Shown piece after piece: positions 8,099 through 15,640 of a DNA stretch of 64,000 nt. How positions within the stretch are numbered: position 1 is the first letter of the stretch; the number at the start of each line of letters is the position of its first letter. A model generated the notes under the pieces. That model saw only the letters and a program-made list of their open reading frames with translations, did not search any database and was not told where the DNA came from. The position numbers were made by a program, and so were the translations under genes. Source of the DNA: Sinomonas humi (lineage in GTDB: Bacteria; Actinomycetota; Actinomycetes; Actinomycetales; Micrococcaceae); contig NZ_JTDL01000002.1 in the NCBI RefSeq assembly GCF_000802235.1, forward strand, positions 1-64,000. Direction: 5' to 3'.

Positions 8099-9532
8099 AT
8101 GGCTCTGACCCTCTCAGCACTGCTCGACGCCCGCGGCCTGGGGCTCACTCTCGTGGGCTCGGCGACGTCGACCCTGCACCGTGAGATCGCATGGGTCGCG
8201 GTCACCGAGCAGGAGAATCCGTCGATGTTCCTGAGCGGCGGGGAGCTCGTGCTCACCACTGGGGTCCGCCAGCGATCAGCCGAGGAGCAGCGCCGCTTCG
8301 TCCGCGTCCTGCAACGCGCGGGCGCCGTGGGCATTGGGTTCGGAGTCGGCCTCGGACACGACGACGTCCCGCCGGCCCTCGTCGCGGAGGCGAACCGCTG
8401 GGGCCTGCCCGTCCTCGAGGTCCCCTACAGGACACCGTTCATGGCGATCAGCCGCCTCGTCGCGGACTCCCACTCCGCCGACCACTACGCCAAGCTCGAG
8501 AAGCTCATCGGGGACCATCAGGTCCTCGCGCGTTCGCTCCTGACCGGGGGCGGACTGGCCGAGCTCCTCAAACACCTCGGCGGGATGCTCGGCACGGACC
8601 TCGTGCTGACCCAGTTCACGGCCGAGCTCTATTCGAGCAGCAAGGACGCCGGGGCGCCCACCATGGACCGCTGGGTCCCGTTCCCCGTGCCGACCGGTCG
8701 TCGCGACGCCTGCACGCTCTGGGCGAGAAAGCCGTTCGACGACACGGGCATCATCGGCTACGCGCAGAACCTCATCAGTGTCGAGCTCAACAACCTCACG
8801 AAGCAGCGCCAGGCCCAGCGAGCGCTGGCCGGGCAGGTGATGGCCGACGTCGTCCGTGGTTCCCTCGACACCGATGAGGCTTCGCGCCGCCTCGCCGGGG
8901 TGGGGGTCAACTCGACCAGGCGGAACGTCGTCCTGCTCGCCGAGTCGGCGGCGCACCACAAGAACCTCCGCGGCACCACGCTGCCGGCCGCGCTCGACAG
9001 AGCGGTGAGCGCGATAGTCGACCGTGACCTCGTCATCGTGATCGAGGACGACGGCGCCGGCGCGCCGAAGCTTGCGAGGAGCCTTGCCGACCATCTCCTC
9101 GAGGCAGGCATCCACGCGACGATCGGCATCGGCGGCAGCTACACGAAACCCAACGGGCTCCGATGGAGCTACTTCGAAGCCAAGGAGGCCGCGGCGCGCG
9201 GGCTCGAGGTCAACGAGCCCGAGCGGCTGAGCCTGACCTCGCTCCTGCTCTCCAGTGAGGACGTCCCGCTTGCAGACATGGCAGGCGAGGCGATCGGGCC
9301 GCTCGTGCGCTTCGACAAGCAGCACGGTTCGGAACTCGTGCACACACTCGAGACCTACCTCAACCTCAACGGGTCGGTCGCCTCAGTGGCGGACGATCTC
9401 AACCTCCACAGGAACACCGTCCGGTACCGGCTCGCGCAGATCGCGGAGCTCACCGGCTACGACCCGGCCGTCACCGCCGACCGCGTGCAGCTCTACCTCG
9501 CGCTCGCGGTGCGACGGGTCGCCCGCGCCTGA
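8099..9532 (+). CDS. PucR-family transcriptional regulator
   Basis: A 477-residue regulator. The N terminus (about 1-120) is a PucR ligand-sensing domain (LSALLDARGLGLTLVG, FLSGGELVLTTG). The centre is a GGDEF-like/CdaR region, and the C terminus (about 410-460) carries the PucR helix-turn-helix (SVADDLNLHRNTVRYRL). A much longer open frame extends 5' across the antisense strand of the dehydrogenase gene, but homology and the TATAGT box place the start at 8099. From its divergent position it probably controls the aldehyde dehydrogenase-gabT operon. As I recall, a PucR-type activator (GabR) controls GABA genes in Corynebacterium glutamicum. Confidence 0.9.
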   Translation: MALTLSALLDARGLGLTLVGSATSTLHREIAWVAVTEQENPSMFLSGGELVLTTGVRQRSAEEQRRFVRVLQRAGAVGIGFGVGLGHDDVPPALVAEANRWGLPVLEVPYRTPFMAISRLVADSHSADHYAKLEKLIGDHQVLARSLLTGGGLAELLKHLGGMLGTDLVLTQFTAELYSSSKDAGAPTMDRWVPFPVPTGRRDACTLWARKPFDDTGIIGYAQNLISVELNNLTKQRQAQRALAGQVMADVVRGSLDTDEASRRLAGVGVNSTRRNVVLLAESAAHHKNLRGTTLPAALDRAVSAIVDRDLVIVIEDDGAGAPKLARSLADHLLEAGIHATIGIGGSYTKPNGLRWSYFEAKEAAARGLEVNEPERLSLTSLLLSSEDVPLADMAGEAIGPLVRFDKQHGSELVHTLETYLNLNGSVASVADDLNLHRNTVRYRLAQIAELTGYDPAVTADRVQLYLALAVRRVARA

Positions 9533-9542
9533 GCCCGGCCCC

Positions 9543-9638
9543 CACCCATCCAAGGGTCACCTAACGACGGTGCGCACCCCTCCAAGCGTCACCTAACGAC
9601 GGTGCGCACCCATCCAAGGGTCACCTAACGACGGTGCG
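9543..9638. repeat. Three tandem copies of a 32-bp repeat between convergent genes
   Basis: Units at 9543-9574, 9575-9606 and 9607-9638 (core CACCTAACGACGGTGCG) with two or three differences. Each carries TAA on the plus strand. Since 32 leaves remainder 2 on division by three, the three copies place TAA in every frame just downstream of the pucR stop. The last copy also forms an 8-bp hairpin (9619-9626 with 9648-9655, GGTCACCT), which may serve as a terminator. Confidence 0.85.
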
Positions 9639-9669
9639 ACCCGCAGAAGGTGACCATCAAACGGGGGGA

Positions 9670-11145
9670 TCACCTCGCGGTGACGGGGGCGCCGTCGCGG
9701 GAGATCCCCACCATCTCCTCGCGGGCCACGACCTTCACGCGCTCGCGCGCGACCGGCCCCTTGTGGGTGGGCGCGTGATCGGCGGCTTCGCCGAGCGAAC
9801 GCTCGTGCGCGTCGAGCGCGAGCCAGCCTTCCCACGTCGTGTACTCGATTCCGCGCCTGTCGAGGAGTTCGACGACGGCGGTCTCCGCCGGCTCGGCGGC
9901 GACGGGAAGGTCCTCGCGGGCGTCGAGCAGGTGCCCGATCGTCTCGAGGGCATCGCCCTTCGTGTGCCCGATGAGCCCGACGGGCCCCCGCTTGATCCAG
10001 CCGGTCGTGTAGACCCCCGGCACGAAGGCGCCGCGGGCATCGAGGACGCGGCCGCCGTCGTTCGGGATGACGCCGCGGCGGTGGTCGAACTCGACGTCCG
10101 GAAGGAGCGAGCCGAAGTAGCCGATCGCCCGGTACACGGCCTGGACCGGGTACTCGAGGATCTCGCCGGTGCCGCGGGCGTTGCCCGTTCCGTCGAGCTC
10201 AGTGCGCTCGAACCGGATCCCTGCGACCTTGCCCGGCGTCTCGGCCGAATCGACGATCTCGACCGGGCTGTGCAGGAAGTGCAGGTGCAGACGGCGCGAG
10301 GCCGTGAGCTCGGAGAGGTCCTCGGGCTGCTCGGCGATCCAGTTCGTCAGCGTGCCGACCATGGTCTTGACCTGGTTGTTCGTCTGGATCTCGCGGTCCG
10401 AAGCCTCGTCGAACTCGAAGTCCTCGGGGTACAGGACGATGTCGACGTCGTGCGAGTGCGAGAGCTCACGGAGCTCGAGCGGCGTGAACTTGACCTGCGC
10501 GGGCCCGCGGCGGCCGAACACGTGGACGTCCGTGACCGGGGATTCCTTGAGGATGCGGTAGACGTTGTCGGGGATCTCTGTGACGAGCAGCTCGTCAGCG
10601 TGCTTGGACAGCACCCGCGCGACGTCGAGGGCGACGTTGCCGTTGCCGATGACCGCGATCTCCTTGGCCTCGAGCGGCCACTCGCGCGGCACGTCCGGGT
10701 GGCCGTCGTACCACGAGACGAAGTCGGCTGCGCCGAACGAGCCCTCGAGCTCGATGCCCGGGATGTTGAGGTCGGCGTCCTTGATCGCGCCCGTCGCGAA
10801 GATCACGGCGTCGTAGTGGCGCTGGAGGTCCTCGAGTGTGAGGTCAGTGCCGTACTCGACGTTGCCGAAGAAACGGATGTCGCCCCGATCCAAGACCTTG
10901 TGGAGCGCATTCACAATCCCCTTGATACGCGGGTGGTCCGGGGCGACGCCGTAGCGGATGAGGCCGTACGGCGCCGGGTAGCGGTCAAAGAGGTCGATGC
11001 TCAGCGCAAGCTCGCCCGAGGCGACGGGAGCGCTCTTCGTCAGCAGGTCGGCGGCGTAGACGCCGGCGGGGCCTGAACCGACGACGGCGACACGCAGCGC
11101 ACGGTCAGCGGTGCCGCGGGCGGGAGCGGGGTTGGTGTTCGACAC
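9670..11145 (-). CDS. fprA: Ferredoxin/flavodoxin-NADP+ reductase FprA
   Basis: A 491-residue flavoprotein of the adrenodoxin-reductase-like family. The FAD motif VVGSGPAGVYAAD is at residues 21-33, the NADP-binding VIGNGNVALDVARVL is mid-protein, and the family end motif includes GWIKRGPVGLIGHTKGDA. It passes electrons from NADPH to ferredoxin. Being last in the sulfur block, it probably supplies reduced ferredoxin to the sulfite reductase. The start is GTG at 11145 with AAGGAA 8 nt upstream. A close paralogue begins at position 227. Confidence 0.92.
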   Translation of the reverse strand: MSNTNPAPARGTADRALRVAVVGSGPAGVYAADLLTKSAPVASGELALSIDLFDRYPAPYGLIRYGVAPDHPRIKGIVNALHKVLDRGDIRFFGNVEYGTDLTLEDLQRHYDAVIFATGAIKDADLNIPGIELEGSFGAADFVSWYDGHPDVPREWPLEAKEIAVIGNGNVALDVARVLSKHADELLVTEIPDNVYRILKESPVTDVHVFGRRGPAQVKFTPLELRELSHSHDVDIVLYPEDFEFDEASDREIQTNNQVKTMVGTLTNWIAEQPEDLSELTASRRLHLHFLHSPVEIVDSAETPGKVAGIRFERTELDGTGNARGTGEILEYPVQAVYRAIGYFGSLLPDVEFDHRRGVIPNDGGRVLDARGAFVPGVYTTGWIKRGPVGLIGHTKGDALETIGHLLDAREDLPVAAEPAETAVVELLDRRGIEYTTWEGWLALDAHERSLGEAADHAPTHKGPVARERVKVVAREEMVGISRDGAPVTAR

Positions 11146-11171
11146 TAGGTGTTCCTTCTGGCTTGGATGGG

Positions 11172-12440
11172 TCAGGGGGTCGGGTGGACAGCTTCCGCAC
11201 TTTGCGGAAGGCCAGTCACAGAGCTTCGAAAGGACGACGGCGCATACGGGCTCACGCGCACGACGTCGCCCACCACGATCACTGCCGGGTTCGCGACCCC
11301 GACGTGCTCGGCCTGCGCCACGATCGTCTCGAGAGTGCCGATCGTGACACGCTGACGATCGGTCCAGCCGCTCTCGACGATCGCCACGGGAGTTCCCGCA
11401 GGGAGCCCGTGGGCGCGGAGATGCTGGACCGAATACGCGAGGCGGCGGACGCCCATGAGCAGCACGATGGTGTGATCCGGCCGAGCAGGGAGCTCGTCGA
11501 GCTCATCGTGCCCGGTCACGACGCTGAAGCCGGTCGCGAGGCCTCGGTGTGTCACGGGGATGCCGGCGGCGGCGGGAACGGAGATAGCGCTCGTCACCCC
11601 GGGCACCACCTCGACGTCGATGCCGTGCTCGCGGCAGAACTCGGCCTCCTCGCCGCCGCGCCCGAGGACGTACGGGTCGCCGCCCTTGAGCCGCACCACG
11701 ATGTGGCCAGCGCGGGCCTCATCGACGAGGATGCGATTGATCTCGTCCTGGGTCGCGGTGTGGGCACCGGGAGCCTTGCCGACCTCGATGATCCGGGGAC
11801 CGCCTGCGGCAGAATCCGGGAGCTCGTCAAGGAGACCGCGGGGTCCGAGCCGGTCCGCGACGACGACATCGGCCTCCGCAAGGAGCTGCCGTCCGCGCAC
11901 GGTGATAAGGCCGGCGTCGCCCGGACCTCCGCCGACGAGTGCCACGCGCCCCGTCCCGGCCCGATGCCTCCGCAGCGGAAGTCGGCCTGTCTTGAGCGCG
12001 AGGACGATGGCGTCCTTGAGCGCCTTCGCGCGCCGTGGGTCTCCCCCGGCGTTCACGGCGACGGTGACGTCATCGACGCGGGCAGAGGCAGGCGTCCACG
12101 CGGCCGAGGCCTCATGATCGCTCGCATTGACACACCAGACCCGGCGTTCCTCGGCCTCTTCCGCAACGCGCGAGTCCACGGAAACAACCCCCGTCGCGGT
12201 CTGAGCGAACCAGACGCCGTCGAGGTCCCCCGTCTCGTAACCGCGGCGCACCCACGTGACGAGTCCCGCCTCGGCCAGCTGGGCGACGTCGTCCGCCGCC
12301 TCCGGAGCGACGACGGTGACGAGCGCCCCCGCGTCGAGCAGCGCCCGCGCACGGCGGCCCGCGACGCGCCCGCCGCCGACAACGAGAACCGGCTTCCCAA
12401 GGAGCCGGAGCGAGGTGGGGAAGAGGTCGCGGCCGCTCAT
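11172..12440 (-). CDS. Siroheme synthase: precorrin-2 dehydrogenase plus uroporphyrinogen-III C-methyltransferase
   Basis: A 422-residue two-domain protein. Residues about 1-150 form a CysG(N)/Met8-like Rossmann domain (VLVVGGGRVAGRRA). Residues from about 150 on are a SUMT domain (VALVGGGPGDAGLIT, VVRLKGGDPYVLGRGGEE) that methylates uroporphyrinogen III to precorrin-2. Together they make sirohydrochlorin; iron insertion could be done by the first domain or by the chelatase-like gene at 20466. Siroheme is the cofactor of the sulfite reductase in this block. The ATG overlaps the upstream permease stop by 4 nt (ATGA), showing translational coupling and ruling out the longer open frame. Confidence 0.9.
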   Translation of the reverse strand: MSGRDLFPTSLRLLGKPVLVVGGGRVAGRRARALLDAGALVTVVAPEAADDVAQLAEAGLVTWVRRGYETGDLDGVWFAQTATGVVSVDSRVAEEAEERRVWCVNASDHEASAAWTPASARVDDVTVAVNAGGDPRRAKALKDAIVLALKTGRLPLRRHRAGTGRVALVGGGPGDAGLITVRGRQLLAEADVVVADRLGPRGLLDELPDSAAGGPRIIEVGKAPGAHTATQDEINRILVDEARAGHIVVRLKGGDPYVLGRGGEEAEFCREHGIDVEVVPGVTSAISVPAAAGIPVTHRGLATGFSVVTGHDELDELPARPDHTIVLLMGVRRLAYSVQHLRAHGLPAGTPVAIVESGWTDRQRVTIGTLETIVAQAEHVGVANPAVIVVGDVVRVSPYAPSSFRSSVTGLPQSAEAVHPTP

Positions 12441-13345
12441 CGCGTCGCCCCCGCGAGGAGCCCGCGGCGGCGCAGGAGCCGCCGCTCGACCGGCCCGAAG
12501 ACGAGCAGCTCGATGAGGATGCCCACGGCAAGAATCGCGATGATCGCCCCCATGACAATGCCCATATCGCTCAGCGTACGGCCCTGATCGAGGAGCGAAC
12601 CCAGGCCGAAGCCGAGGCTTCCGCCCACGGCGATGATCTCGGCGGCCATGAGGGATCGCCACGAGAACGCCCAGCCCTGCTTGAGGCCCGCGACGTAGCC
12701 GGGCAACGCGGCGGGGAGCACGACCTGGAGCGCGAGCTCGAACCGCGACGCCCCGAGGACCTTCGCGACCGAACGGTAGTGCGGCGGGATCTGGTCGACG
12801 CCGGCGATGAGTCCGTTGACGATCGACGGGATCGCGCCCATGAGCACCACGAAGTAGACGGTGGCGTCCGTGAGGCCGAACCAGATGATCGCGGCCGGGA
12901 CCCACGCGACGGAAGGCAAGACCTGGAGGCCCGAGATGAGCGGGCCGAACGCCCGGCGGAGCGGCCGAACCTGCGCGAGCAGGAGGCCAAGCGGCGTGCC
13001 GACGACAATCGATACCGCGAAGCCGAGCAGCCCGCGGGTGAGCGACGTGACGATCGCCTGCTGGACCTGGCCCCCCTGCCACAGCTGGCCGAGGCTCGCG
13101 GCGACGTCGAGCGGCCCGGGCATGAGATCCTGCCGCTTGAGCCCGAGCGAGGCAACAATCTGCCACACAAGGAGGACGACGACGACGGCGCCCAGCGGGA
13201 GCGCGACCCGCCCCCAATCGCGGCGCCGGTGGGAAGCCTCCGACTGAAGCTCGTCGAGGCCAGCCTCGAGGGCCCGGAGTTCTTCGGTCTCGTTCTCGGT
13301 TTCCAGGGCTGGCCCCGGGTCGAGCGCTGTCACGTTACTTGCCAT
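12437..13345 (-). CDS. ssuC: Sulfonate/nitrate/taurine-type ABC transporter permease
   Basis: A 302-residue membrane protein with a roughly 45-residue cytoplasmic N tail and about six membrane segments. It carries the permease coupling loop typical of the SsuC/TauC family (SVAKVLGASRFELALQVVLPAALPG). It should carry aliphatic sulfonates or related organosulfur compounds across the membrane, judged from the family and the sulfur genes around it. Its start overlaps the end of ssuB by 11 bp and its stop overlaps the siroheme synthase start by 4 bp, so these genes form one operon. Confidence 0.88.
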   Translation of the reverse strand: MASNVTALDPGPALETENETEELRALEAGLDELQSEASHRRRDWGRVALPLGAVVVVLLVWQIVASLGLKRQDLMPGPLDVAASLGQLWQGGQVQQAIVTSLTRGLLGFAVSIVVGTPLGLLLAQVRPLRRAFGPLISGLQVLPSVAWVPAAIIWFGLTDATVYFVVLMGAIPSIVNGLIAGVDQIPPHYRSVAKVLGASRFELALQVVLPAALPGYVAGLKQGWAFSWRSLMAAEIIAVGGSLGFGLGSLLDQGRTLSDMGIVMGAIIAILAVGILIELLVFGPVERRLLRRRGLLAGATR

Positions 13346-14060
13346 GGCGGCGGATCTCCTCGCGCAGGCGGGCGGTGATGTCGGCCGTCAGGGCGGCGGC
13401 AGCTGCGGCGTCGTCCTTCACGGCGACGGGCACGTCCCACTCGCTCACCACGCGGCCCGGGCGGGAGGAGAGGAGCAGGACGCGCTGGCCGAGGCGGACC
13501 GCCTCGCGCACGTTGTGGGTGACGAAGATGATGGTTCGGCCGGTCTCACGCCAGATCCGGGTGAGCTCTTCGTGGAGGAGGTCGCGCGTGATCGCGTCGA
13601 GCGCTGCGAACGGCTCATCCATGAGGAGGACCTCGCGGTCCTGGCTCAGCGCGCGGGCCAGAGCCACTCGCTGCCGCATGCCGCCGGAAAGCTCATGCGG
13701 ACGCTTGTCTGCGGCCTCGCCGAGGTGGACGAGCTCGAGCAGCTCTGTTGCGCGGGCCCTGCGCTCCGCCTTTCCGACACCGCGCAGCTTGAGCGCGAGC
13801 TCGATGTTCCCGCGGGCGGTAAGCCACGGATAGAGGGCGGCGTCCTGGAACATGAACGCCGCGCCGTCCGCCGGGACCTCGAGCGCGCCCGAGGTGGGGC
13901 GCTCGAGGCCGGCGATGATGTTGAGCAGGGTCGACTTGCCGCAGCCCGAGGCGCCCAACAGGGCCACGAACTCACCCGCGCCGATGCTGGCATTCACGCC
14001 CTCGAGGATGGGGCCGCCGTCGCCGAAGCGCTTGCCGAGGTTCTCGAGCAGTACGGACAT
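13335..14060 (-). CDS. ssuB: Sulfonate-type ABC transporter ATP-binding protein
   Basis: A 241-residue ABC ATPase with Walker A GASGCGKST (36-44), Q-loop FMFQDAALYPW, signature LSGGMRQ (124-130), Walker B VLLMDEP (144-150) and the H-loop VTHN. All catalytic motifs are intact. It energises the SsuABC importer, lying between the binding protein (9 bp upstream) and the permease (11-bp overlap). Confidence 0.9.
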   Translation of the reverse strand: MSVLLENLGKRFGDGGPILEGVNASIGAGEFVALLGASGCGKSTLLNIIAGLERPTSGALEVPADGAAFMFQDAALYPWLTARGNIELALKLRGVGKAERRARATELLELVHLGEAADKRPHELSGGMRQRVALARALSQDREVLLMDEPFAALDAITRDLLHEELTRIWRETGRTIIFVTHNVREAVRLGQRVLLLSSRPGRVVSEWDVPVAVKDDAAAAAALTADITARLREEIRRHGK

Positions 14061-14069
14061 TTCTCGCTC

Positions 14070-15266
14070 CTACTCCTGGCCGAGTCCGGCCGCGCTGACC
14101 TTGGCCGCGCCGGAGACCCGGTTGAGGATGCTCAGGTCGAAGAGGCCGTGCAGATCCGCCGTCTTCGCAACGCCCGCGTTGACGCCGTCTTGGAGCAGCT
14201 TCGGGTAGGCCCCGGCGAGCGGGTCGGTGGTGAATGTGATGTTGCTGAGGGCGCGTTGGACGACGTTCGTGGGGAGGGCCTGCCCCGCGGCGGCCTTGAG
14301 CCCGTCGTTGACGGCCTGGACCTTTTCGCTCTCGCCGGCCTTGCTGAGCCAGTCGATCGCCGAGGCGTCCCCCTTGACGAGGGCCTCGACCGTCTGCGGG
14401 TGGTCGGCGGCGAACTGCTTGTTCACCACGAGCACGGTGGTCGGGAACAGCCCGGGCTTGCCAGTCTGCGAGCCGTCCCACAGCGTCTTCTCGTCCACGA
14501 GGACGTGCCCGCCGGCCTGGAGCACGAGGCGGGACGCCCAGGGCTCGGGCAGCCACGCGCCGTCGAGCTTGCCTGCCTGGAAGAGCTTGAGGGTCTGGGC
14601 GTTGTCGGTCGGGTCGATCGTGACGTCGCCGGAGCCGTTCGGCGTCGTCTTGTAGCCCTGCTTGGCGAGCCACGCGCGGAGCGCGACGTCCTGGGTGTTG
14701 CCGAGCTGCGGGGTCGCGAGAGTCTTGCCCTCGAGGTCGGCCGCCGAGTTGATGCCCGGCCGTACGACAAGCTGCGCCCCGCCCGCCGCGACGCCCGCCA
14801 CCACGACGAGGGCCTGGCCCTTGCTCTGGGCAAAGGAGTTGATCGCTGGGTTCGGCCCGACGTACGCGGCGTCGATTGCGCCCGCGTTGAGCGCCTCGAT
14901 CTCGGCGGGGCCTGCGTTGAAGACCTGCGTCGTGAGGCTGTTTGTGCCCGCCGCCTTGAGGGCGTCGGCGATGATCCCCTGCTGGACGCCGACGACAGCC
15001 GGGGCGTGCGTGACGTTCGCGAAGTAGCCGAGACGCAGCTGCGGTGCAGGGGTCCCAACCGGGGCGATCGCGGACTGGCTCGCCCGGCTCGCCGTCTGGC
15101 TGGCGTTCGCGGTCGCGAAGGCCGCCCCGACGCCGAGGAGGAGGACGACGGCAGCTCCGATGCCGACCGTGAGGCCACGGCCTCGCTTGGCCCGGGTCGT
15201 GTCAGTCTCGGCGGTTATCCGGATGCGCTGGGGGGTCTCTGTGTCTGGGGTAGGGCTCTTGGTCAT
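14070..15266 (-). CDS. ssuA: ABC transporter substrate-binding protein, aliphatic sulfonate type
   Basis: A 398-residue protein of the SsuA/NMT1 family (LRLGYFANVTHAPAVVGVQQG near residues 80-100, then PGINSAADLEGKTLATPQLG). The ATG at 15266 has AAGGA 9 nt upstream. The N terminus has about 30 hydrophilic residues before one hydrophobic segment (about 31-52), and no lipobox cysteine follows. It is thus secreted by signal peptidase I or held by the uncleaved helix rather than being a lipoprotein. As first gene of ssuABC it starts a sub-operon behind a 375-bp non-coding gap. Confidence 0.86.
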   Translation of the reverse strand: MTKSPTPDTETPQRIRITAETDTTRAKRGRGLTVGIGAAVVLLLGVGAAFATANASQTASRASQSAIAPVGTPAPQLRLGYFANVTHAPAVVGVQQGIIADALKAAGTNSLTTQVFNAGPAEIEALNAGAIDAAYVGPNPAINSFAQSKGQALVVVAGVAAGGAQLVVRPGINSAADLEGKTLATPQLGNTQDVALRAWLAKQGYKTTPNGSGDVTIDPTDNAQTLKLFQAGKLDGAWLPEPWASRLVLQAGGHVLVDEKTLWDGSQTGKPGLFPTTVLVVNKQFAADHPQTVEALVKGDASAIDWLSKAGESEKVQAVNDGLKAAAGQALPTNVVQRALSNITFTTDPLAGAYPKLLQDGVNAGVAKTADLHGLFDLSILNRVSGAAKVSAAGLGQE

Positions 15267-15640
15267 GGTGAGTCCTTGGGTCTCGCTTGAAAAAGGGTCG
15301 GAAGGTCGGGTGGGGCCTAGCGACGAGCCCGACATCGGGGCATTCGCCCGGCGGTGACGAGGCGGGAGGTGCGGACCATGCTTTCCAGCGTAGGGAGGGC
15401 TTACGGGCGGCCAAAGGGGGCGGTCACGCTCGTTCACCGAACGTCATAGGGCGTCACAGAGGTGCGGCGGGGGGAGCGAGCGGGTGCGGCTGCGCTCCAG
15501 CCCGTTTCTCAGGCGTCCGTCCCGTGCCGTGCCTGCGACACGCCGTGTTCTCACCGGTTCGCCCCATCAGAAACGGGCTGGAACGCGACGGCGCCCGCCA
15601 CCAGGAAGGTGACGGGCGCCGTCTGAGCTTGGAAAGCGGG
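15267..15640 (-). promoter_or_regulatory. 374-bp non-coding gap between cysN and ssuA with structured elements
   Basis: No gene is visible here. Next to ssuA lies a candidate operator CGTTCACCGAACG (15431-15443), an inverted repeat with a 3-nt centre, probably in the ssuA promoter region. Further on is a long-range inverted repeat of 18 bp with one mismatch (15492-15509 and 15569-15586; core CCAGCCCGTTTCT) enclosing 59 nt. The cysN terminator follows. The long stem could form in the transcript running on from cysN. Confidence 0.5.
15587..15623 (-). terminator. Hairpin downstream of cysN
   Basis: A perfect 11-bp GC-rich inverted repeat (GACGGCGCCCG, 15587-15597 with 15613-15623) around a 15-nt loop that can pair internally. 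It begins 17 nt after the cysN stop. There is no clear U-tract, so it may terminate weakly or protect the 3' end. Confidence 0.6.

Noticed and set aside
12441-13217. N-terminal extension of the siroheme synthase frame
   Set aside because: It is out of frame with, and fully inside, the ssuC permease gene. The ATGA overlap at 12437-12440 marks the real start.
13344-15290. A 648-codon open frame on the plus strand
   Set aside because: It lies opposite ssuB and ssuA, which have complete catalytic and family motifs. Its Arg/Gly/Asp-rich composition is that of a GC-driven shadow.
15281-15640. A SAM or other known riboswitch ahead of the sulfur genes
   Set aside because: The stems found do not match a riboswitch architecture I can recognise. 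Reported only as unexplained structure.
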